A stretch of 36,964 nucleotides of DNA. Source: Chloroflexota bacterium (lineage in GTDB: Bacteria; Chloroflexota; Anaerolineae; Aggregatilineales; Phototrophicaceae). Location of the stretch: NCBI GenBank assembly GCA_023430545.1, contig JAEZAF010000048.1, forward strand, positions 1 to 36,964. The letters are read 5' to 3'. The position numbers were made by a program, and so were the translations under genes. The notes beneath the pieces are model-generated. The model was not told the DNA's origin, searched no databases, and was given only the letters and a program-made list of their open reading frames with translations. Below, in pieces: positions 31,350-36,964 of this stretch (positions within the stretch are counted from its first letter, which is position 1; the number at the start of each line of letters is the position of its first letter).

Positions 31350-32591
31350 ATGATCAGGAATCTGCTGCGCGATATCACCGATCATGTGGAAGACTACATT
31401 GACCGCCTCAAATCACGTCTGGAAGCCCGCCTCCATCCCGAAGGACGCAGGGTCCAGATTATCCCGTATATCGGCTATGCGACCGAAACCGAAATCCAGA
31501 TGCGCGCACGCGCACTGTACGATAATGGACTGACACCCGCGACCGATGCCGATAAGCTCTGGAAAAACCTGCTGAACGCCTATCGCCGTGTCAATTCGGA
31601 CGAGATCCCGTTTGCTGTGGTTGAGGTCACCGTCAATGGACAGACGGCGAAAGTTGTCGCGGATGAAGAGGGCTTCTTCGACGTGGATCTGACGCTCGAA
31701 AAGCCGCTGGACGCTAAACGGATGCTGCATGATGTGCATTTTAAGCTGGTCGGACTGCCAGCAGATGCTAACGTCGCGGAGGGCCTGCCCGATGTCACCG
31801 CCGTCGGGCAGGTCATTCTGCCGCCGAAGAGCGCAGAATACGGCATCATCAGCGATCTGGATGATACTGTCATCCAGACGGACGCCGTCAACCTCGTCAA
31901 GATGGCGCGAAATACCTTCCTGCAAAATTCGCGCACGCGCCTGCCCTTCAGTGGTGTCGCAGGTTTCTACCGCGCCCTGCAGAACGGCACCAGGCAGAGT
32001 TACAACCCAATCTATTACGTCAGCAGCAGCCCCTGGAATCTGTATGACCTGATACTGGACTTCTTCACCGTCCGCGAGATCCCGATTGGCACCCTGTTCC
32101 TGCGTAATTTCGGCTTTCCGGAGGTCTACGACGAAGGCCACCGCACCCACAAATCCGATGCCGTGCAGAAGATCATGGAAGCCTACCCACATCTGAACTT
32201 CATCATGATTGGTGACAGCGGCCAGATGGACCCGGAGATTTACACCGAGCTGGCGGAGCGCTATCCGGGACGCGTCCGCGTCATCTACATCCGTGATGTC
32301 ACCATCCTTGAATCACGCGATCAGCAGGTCCATCAACTGGCGGAACGTCTGCGGGAAAAAGGCATCGACATGCTGCTGGTCAAGGACACCATCGCCGCCG
32401 CCGAAGACGCGCTCGGTCGCGGTCTGATCCTGCCGGAAGCCATGCCGGATATCCGCGAAGAACGCGCCACCGATGATCGTCCGCCGGAAAAACTGGACGA
32501 AGTCGTCTCCGAAGCCATCACCGAGGCCACCGATCTGGTGGAAGAAGTCCTGCCCACCCCGCCGCTGGACCAACCGAAGGGTGAAGACTGA
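31350..32591 (+). CDS. App1-family phosphatase (DUF2183), HAD-like
   Basis: A 413-residue protein of the App1 family, whose yeast member is a Mg-dependent phosphatidate phosphatase. The N-terminal part (1-160) is beta-rich with a basic start. The HAD-like catalytic motif DLDDTV is at 169-174 within YGIISDLDDTVIQTDAV. Further family segments are YYVSSSPWNLYDLILDFF and HKSDAVQKIMEAYPHLNFIM, then IGDSGQMDPEIYTELAERYP. The C-terminal 50 residues are an acidic tail (DEVVSEAITEATDLVEEV). There is no membrane span or signal peptide. CAGGAGAAACCCG gives a good ribosome-binding site. The substrate in bacteria is not established. Confidence 0.88.
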   Translation: MIRNLLRDITDHVEDYIDRLKSRLEARLHPEGRRVQIIPYIGYATETEIQMRARALYDNGLTPATDADKLWKNLLNAYRRVNSDEIPFAVVEVTVNGQTAKVVADEEGFFDVDLTLEKPLDAKRMLHDVHFKLVGLPADANVAEGLPDVTAVGQVILPPKSAEYGIISDLDDTVIQTDAVNLVKMARNTFLQNSRTRLPFSGVAGFYRALQNGTRQSYNPIYYVSSSPWNLYDLILDFFTVREIPIGTLFLRNFGFPEVYDEGHRTHKSDAVQKIMEAYPHLNFIMIGDSGQMDPEIYTELAERYPGRVRVIYIRDVTILESRDQQVHQLAERLREKGIDMLLVKDTIAAAEDALGRGLILPEAMPDIREERATDDRPPEKLDEVVSEAITEATDLVEEVLPTPPLDQPKGED

Positions 32592-32669
32592 CACCAGAGA
32601 CGCCGACAGCACGCGGTAAACCTGTGGGTTACCTGATATTCAGAATTATGGTGCATAGCGGTTTTAGAT

Positions 32670-32694
32670 CCCCTTCTCCAGTGTGGAGAAGGGG
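32670..32694. repeat. C-rich hairpin downstream of the App1-type gene
   Basis: Perfect 10-bp stem, CCCCTTCTCC with GGAGAAGGGG, and a 5-nt loop. Without a T-tract it could act as a bidirectional block or mRNA end. Confidence 0.65.
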
Positions 32695-32704
32695 TTAGCT
32701 TTCA

Positions 32705-32768
32705 GGGGTAGGTATTTGATTTTCAGTTCATATGGTTACATCGGACAGGCCTGCCCTGTCCCTACCTC
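32705..32768 (-). repeat. Dispersed intergenic repeat, divergent copy C1
   Basis: It starts GGTAGGTATTT as copy B does, has a diverged middle, and ends in the hairpin GGACAGG/CCTGTCC plus CTACC. Inverted relative to the adjacent copy C2. Confidence 0.6.
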
Positions 32769-32772
32769 CCCC

Positions 32773-32845
32773 ACGTATTTTGTAGGGACAAGGCCTGCGT
32801 TGTCCGGGCGTTCTGTAAGATTCAATGAAAATACCTAACCTTGAA
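32773..32845 (+). repeat. Dispersed intergenic repeat, copy C2
   Basis: It contains TTTTGTAGGGACAA, the hairpin GGACAAGGCCTGCGTTGTCC, then TTCTGTAAGATTCAATG and AAAATACCTAACCTTG. Relative to copy A it differs mainly in the hairpin and the flanking G residues. Confidence 0.8.
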
Positions 32846-32872
32846 AGGAAGGGGTTAGGGGATGAGGTCAGC

Positions 32873-35032
32873 CTAAAACGCCGCATTCACCACGATCACC
32901 GGGCACGGGGCATGCGTCAGGATGTACTCGACCATCGGCCCGAGATAAAGCCGTTCTGAGCCTGCACGAGCGGCGACACCGAGGATAATCAGGTCTGTCT
33001 CTTCGGCTTCGGCCACTTCGATGATCATACTGTTAGGACGCCCTGCCACCTCGACCAGTGTCTGCGTCGGTACATTGAATGAATTCCCCAGCGCCTGCAC
33101 TTCATCGACAATCCCCTGCGCGATCCCCATCTGCCGCTGGATCATGCGATAGTTATCAGCTTCAGTCACAGTCTGCACGGCCTGAATCACATTCAGCACC
33201 TTGACTTCGACATCCGGCTGACCGCTGAGCAGCGAGAACGCGACTTCAGCGGCGCGCTTGGCTTCCTGAGATCCGTTAGTTGGCACCAGAACGCGGCGCG
33301 GCTGCCAGTCTTCTTCCAGTGTGGCCGCATGGACGATCAGCGACGGACACGGCGCAAGCCTCACCACATAGTCAATAATCGGATTGAACAGTGAGCGCTG
33401 ATCCTGTGTCTTCTGGGTCGCCCCCAGCACCAGCAGGTCATAGCCGCGATGCGCTTCGTCAAGGATCACATCATGCGGGTTATCGCTGGTGACAACTTTC
33501 TTATTGACGGTATAGCTGCCAAATTTCTGCTTCACCAGCTCATTGATATACTGACTGCTGGTGGCTTCCTCTCCGGGGCTTGCGACGCTCAGCAGGGTGA
33601 CGGCCAGATTATTCCCCTGCCCCAGACGGTCCAGAATACGGGCTTCAATCGTATGCACCGGGCTTGCACCGGGGCGCACACGCACCGGCAGCAGCACACG
33701 GCGGACGTTCGCAATCAGGTTGGTTTCCAGCAAGGCTTCGCGTTCCAGACGGGTACGCTCATCCTCTGTGACTTCCACCCGCCGGATAATCGCCCGCAGC
33801 GCAGGCGGCGCAATCAGTGAGGTAATGATGGCATTCACCACCAGAATCGAGAACAGGTCCTGAGAGATAAGCCCCAGAGAAAGGCCGATATTGGCGATGA
33901 TAATTCCCATCGAGCCACGGGTATTGAGGCCAAATCCGAAGAACAAGCCTGACCAGTGATCGCGCCTGCCAAAAATCCTTGCACCCAGATAATTACCGCC
34001 CACCTTAAAAATCATGGCGACGACCAGCACGACGGCCAGCAGCAGCAGCAGTCGTGGAGTCAGCAGCGTCGTGATATTGATCTTCAGCCCAGCGACCGCA
34101 AAGAAAATCGGCGAGAAAATACCAAAGGTGATCGCTTCCAGACGGTGAACAGTTTCGCTGGTCAGGGTCGGAATCTGCGCGAGTGCAATCCCGACGATGA
34201 AAGCACCAAGCAGCGCTTCCAGTTCAAGCGCCTGCGTGATGGCCGCACCGATGAACATGGCGATAATCACCAGCGACAATTCACGGTCACGGCTGATCGC
34301 ATAGTTCTGGATAAACGACAGCGCACGGCTGATAAGCCATCGTCCAGCCGTCAGGCCGAGAATCAGCACGGCCAGCACCTTCACAACCGAGCCGAGGACC
34401 GTCCCCGCATTGATCGCCACCCCACTTGCCAGACCAATCACGACTGATAACAGCGTCCAGCCAATCGAGTCATCCAGCATGGCAGCGGCGATAATCGTCT
34501 GCCCGATGTCGCGGCGCATCAGCTTCAGGTCCAGCAGCACTTTTGCAATCACCGGGATCGCGGAGATCGACAGCGCGGTCGCCCAGAACAGCACAAATAC
34601 CAGCCGCTCGGATGGATTGACAAGCAGATCATCCGGGATAAACTGGCCCATTACAAATCCTGCCAGAAACATCGAGGTGATGCCCCCCAGCGAGACGCTG
34701 ACCGCTGTTCTCGCATGCCGCCGGATCAACCCCAGATCGGTCTCCAGCCCGGTGATCAGCAGCAGAAACATGACGCCAAGCATGGCAACCAGTTCCAGCA
34801 GATGTCCCTGTGTCTGATTATGCGGCACCAGCCATTCCCCGATGGCGGGTACCAGTCCACTGAGCAGCGACGGGCCAAGCAGCACACCGGCCAGAATCTC
34901 GCCGACGACTGACGACTGCCCCAGACGCTGCGCGATTTCGCCCAGAACCCGCGCCACCAGCAGCAGCACAGCCACCTGAACAAGCAGAACCAGAACATCA
35001 TGATGAGGTGCTGCGGTAAAGGCTTGATTCAT
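32873..35032 (-). CDS. CPA2-type cation/proton antiporter with C-terminal universal-stress domains
   Basis: A 719-residue inner-membrane transporter. Residues about 10-410 form some 12 hydrophobic helices of the Na+/H+ exchanger fold (KefB/NapA type), including LGEIAQRLGQSSVVGEILAG, FLLLITGLETDL and the core DDSIGWTLLSVV, with the paired aspartates of electrogenic antiporters. After a short linker come two universal stress protein-like domains (about 440-575 and 585-719). Each ends in a TxAPCPxxVxxA-type sequence (LAPCPSLIVHAAT; THAPCPVIVVNAAF), with ATP-binding-like GATQ or GVAARAGS. The UspA parts probably sense nucleotide or stress state. AAAGGAAAA precedes the ATG. It is divergent from the kinase gene. 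Confidence 0.92.
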   Translation of the reverse strand: MNQAFTAAPHHDVLVLLVQVAVLLLVARVLGEIAQRLGQSSVVGEILAGVLLGPSLLSGLVPAIGEWLVPHNQTQGHLLELVAMLGVMFLLLITGLETDLGLIRRHARTAVSVSLGGITSMFLAGFVMGQFIPDDLLVNPSERLVFVLFWATALSISAIPVIAKVLLDLKLMRRDIGQTIIAAAMLDDSIGWTLLSVVIGLASGVAINAGTVLGSVVKVLAVLILGLTAGRWLISRALSFIQNYAISRDRELSLVIIAMFIGAAITQALELEALLGAFIVGIALAQIPTLTSETVHRLEAITFGIFSPIFFAVAGLKINITTLLTPRLLLLLAVVLVVAMIFKVGGNYLGARIFGRRDHWSGLFFGFGLNTRGSMGIIIANIGLSLGLISQDLFSILVVNAIITSLIAPPALRAIIRRVEVTEDERTRLEREALLETNLIANVRRVLLPVRVRPGASPVHTIEARILDRLGQGNNLAVTLLSVASPGEEATSSQYINELVKQKFGSYTVNKKVVTSDNPHDVILDEAHRGYDLLVLGATQKTQDQRSLFNPIIDYVVRLAPCPSLIVHAATLEEDWQPRRVLVPTNGSQEAKRAAEVAFSLLSGQPDVEVKVLNVIQAVQTVTEADNYRMIQRQMGIAQGIVDEVQALGNSFNVPTQTLVEVAGRPNSMIIEVAEAEETDLIILGVAARAGSERLYLGPMVEYILTHAPCPVIVVNAAF

Positions 35033-35226
35033 GCGTTTTCCTTTTACAACTGAGGATTCTAATCTGTTTACAGTGCGAAAACAGTGGTTTTGAGCAGAAA
35101 TTAACTCAAAAGACGGCTGTTCAAGCGTAAAATCATACCAGATTAGAAAATATCCGTCACCTCAGATCGTGTCACACAGTAGTTGAGAGCCACCTGAAGT
35201 TGCAGTATACTTTCTGGCTGTTATCT

Positions 35227-35256
35227 TTGATGTTGGTTTGATTAAGGTTTTATAAT
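35227..35256 (+). promoter_or_regulatory. Promoter of the Ser/Thr kinase gene, possibly leaderless
   Basis: -10 TATAAT (35251-35256) is perfect; -35 TTGATG (35227-35232) lies 18 nt upstream. Only 3 nt separate the -10 from the GTG start, so the transcript would begin at or next to the start codon. A further TATACT at 35207 offers an alternative start site that would provide a leader. Confidence 0.55.
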
Positions 35257-35259
35257 CTG

Positions 35260-36960
35260 GTGAAGCATCGGACGTTTGGCCGCTACGAAGTGCTGCAACG
35301 GCTTGGCCGTGGGGGGATGGCAGAGGTTTACCGCGCCTATCACCCGCCGCTCGACCGCTATGTAGCGATCAAGGTGCTGCACAGCTTCCTCTCTGACGAG
35401 AAGCAGTTCAAGGCACGCTTCGAGCGTGAAGCGCAAAATATCGCAAAGCTGAAACACCCCAACATCGTCCAGGTCTATGATTTTGACTACGAGCCAGAAT
35501 CAGACAGCTACTACATGGTGATGGAGCTGATCGACGGCCCGACACTGAAGGACTACCTTCAGGACGAGACCGCCGACACCGGCAAACTCACCCTGTCTCA
35601 GACGATCAGAACGGTGCGTCAGGCCGCAGAAGCACTCGCCTACGCGCATCAGCGCGGCGTGATCCATCGCGACGTGAAGACCGCTAACCTGATGCTGGAT
35701 CGTCAGGAAAATGACCGCGTCGTCCTGACGGACTTCGGTATCGCCAAACTGGTGAACTCCGGAAACTTTACCGCAACCGGCGGCGGGCTGATCGGCACGC
35801 CTGCCTACATGTCCCCGGAACAGGGGGCTGGTGAACCCGGCGATGAGCGCTCGGATCTCTACTCGCTGGGTGTGATCATGTTTCAACTGCTCACCGGGCA
35901 GCTTCCCTTCGGTGGCGAAACACCGATGGCGATGATCCTTCAGCACATGAACGAGCCGGTGCCCTTTGTGCGGACCACTGAGCCGCATCTGCCGCCCGCG
36001 GTGGACAAGATCATCCAGAAGCTGCTGGCGAAATCGCCGGACGATCGCTATCAGACCGCACAGGATCTGCTCTCTGATCTTGATGTGTTGGAAACCGCAC
36101 CCTCACGGCTGGACCCCACCACGCTGATCCTGCCTAAAATCAAGCTGCCACCAGTCGATGATGTCAAACTGCTGACGACTGAAGCACGCCAGTCCCGGCC
36201 CGAAGGTCGGCGGCTTCCGGCGGCGCTGCTGCTGCTGATTATCGGCCTGTTCATCACCATCGGCGGGATCTACGTCGGCGGCGCGGTCAACGGTATCTTC
36301 CCGATTGCACCGCTGGTCGGCTGGCTGATTACTGAAACACCTACCGAGTCGCCAACCTTATCGGCAGCAGAAACCGAAGTATCGGCACAGGTCGCCACTC
36401 CCGAAGTCACAGAGGATGCCGCCGCGCAGAATCAGGTGACCGCTGCGCTGACCCCGGCCACCGAGACAGCAACACACACGCCATCGCCAACGCGAACACC
36501 TACCAGCACGCCAACACTGACGCCATCCACAACACCGACCAACACCCCGACCCCGAACGCCACACAGACGGCAGCCATCGAGCGAACCGCCACAACCGCC
36601 GCCTGTGTATTCGACTACGCCATCATCAGCCGGGAAGACATCGGCGGCACAGCAGACGGCTTCTTCCGCGTCAACAGCCCGTACCGCACCCATATCCGCA
36701 TTCAGAATACCGGCACCTGTCCGTGGGAAGGTCTGGCGAGCCTGGAATTCGTGGACGGCGAGAACTTCCGGGCCAGCCGCTTTACCATCCTGCCAAGCGT
36801 CGAGGTAGGTGATGATTACACGCTCGAGTTCGAGGGTATCACTCCATCTGCCGGTGCAGGGGATGAAATCATCACAGGCCGCTGGCAGTTGAAGACCAAA
36901 GGCCAGCTTCCGATTGGTGACCCGCTGACCATCGGCGCAAAGGTCTATGATCCCGGTTAA
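35260..36960 (+). CDS. PknB-like serine/threonine protein kinase with an Ig-like ectodomain
   Basis: A 566-residue membrane-anchored kinase. The catalytic domain (about 8-275) has LGRGGMAEVY, ATP-binding K38 in VAIKVL, HRDVKTANLMLD with D138, DFG with D158 (LTDFGIAKLV), and GTPAYMSPEQ. A cytoplasmic juxtamembrane region precedes one membrane span (about 319-342), then a Thr/Pro-rich stalk and an extracellular Ig-like domain (about 447-566). The latter contains RIQNTGTCPWEG and GRWQLKTKGQLPIG, as in NBR1-type domains. It therefore probably senses an outside signal and phosphorylates cytoplasmic targets such as FHA proteins. The GTG start is fixed by the kinase motif beginning within ten residues and by a TATAAT just 3 nt before it. 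The window ends 4 nt after the stop. Confidence 0.93.
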   Translation: MKHRTFGRYEVLQRLGRGGMAEVYRAYHPPLDRYVAIKVLHSFLSDEKQFKARFEREAQNIAKLKHPNIVQVYDFDYEPESDSYYMVMELIDGPTLKDYLQDETADTGKLTLSQTIRTVRQAAEALAYAHQRGVIHRDVKTANLMLDRQENDRVVLTDFGIAKLVNSGNFTATGGGLIGTPAYMSPEQGAGEPGDERSDLYSLGVIMFQLLTGQLPFGGETPMAMILQHMNEPVPFVRTTEPHLPPAVDKIIQKLLAKSPDDRYQTAQDLLSDLDVLETAPSRLDPTTLILPKIKLPPVDDVKLLTTEARQSRPEGRRLPAALLLLIIGLFITIGGIYVGGAVNGIFPIAPLVGWLITETPTESPTLSAAETEVSAQVATPEVTEDAAAQNQVTAALTPATETATHTPSPTRTPTSTPTLTPSTTPTNTPTPNATQTAAIERTATTAACVFDYAIISREDIGGTADGFFRVNSPYRTHIRIQNTGTCPWEGLASLEFVDGENFRASRFTILPSVEVGDDYTLEFEGITPSAGAGDEIITGRWQLKTKGQLPIGDPLTIGAKVYDPG

Positions 36961-36964
36961 CCGC

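Larger units (their letters stand above)
32592..32872. other. 281-nt convergent intergenic gap filled with repeats
   Basis: No gene is seen between the convergent App1 and antiporter genes. The gap holds a C-rich hairpin (32670-32694), an inverted divergent repeat copy (32705-32768) and a direct copy (32773-32845). Confidence 0.6.

Overview
The window looks like a GC-rich bacterial chromosome, most likely a member of the Chloroflexota (Anaerolineae-like). This is inferred from the gene set: a PknB-type kinase with an Ig-like ectodomain containing the NTGTCPW motif, PA14/SH3 and PPC surface proteins, an FHA/Clp-N/phosphotransferase pair, and a citramalate synthase inside the leucine cluster. 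No tRNA, rRNA, CRISPR array or intact insertion sequence was seen.

Layout. 1-1745 (+) is the end of a multi-spanning membrane protein of glycosyltransferase type. 1746-2286 is non-coding and full of hairpins. 2287-3321 (-) is a LacI-type regulator, divergent from an FHA-domain gene (3478-3852) and a Clp-N plus APH-like phosphotransferase gene (3914-5833). From 18485 down to 5966, all on the minus strand, lies a branched-chain amino acid cluster in the order ilvE, ilvB, ilvN, ilvC, leuA, leuC, leuD, cimA, a methyltransferase and leuB. It allows isoleucine to be made from pyruvate through citramalate, with LeuCD and LeuB shared by both chain-elongation routes. ilvD is not in the window. Upstream, also on the minus strand, are argH (19170-20534) and argG (21205-22515), then a small GNAT protein, a 2TM-like membrane protein and an 85-residue protein. 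Next come a STAND/LuxR regulator (24240-26873), a secreted PA14/SH3 protein, a secreted PPC protein, an App1-type phosphatase (+), a CPA2 antiporter with universal-stress domains (-), and a leaderless-looking Ser/Thr kinase (+).

The most striking content is regulatory. Upstream of ilvE is a complete attenuator-like leader: a promoter, a 33-codon ORF with 13 Ile/Val/Leu codons in 17, an 8-bp antiterminator and a terminator sharing one strand. It is followed by a 65-codon ORF almost free of Ile/Val/Leu whose stop codon sits in the loop of a second terminator. Upstream of argG is a second leader: a promoter, a 23-codon ORF with four Arg codons in nine, competing hairpins and a terminator. These two leaders and the FHA/Clp-N/phosphotransferase pair are the best candidates for undescribed systems. 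A dispersed family of short hairpin repeats with co-varying arms also fills many intergenic gaps.
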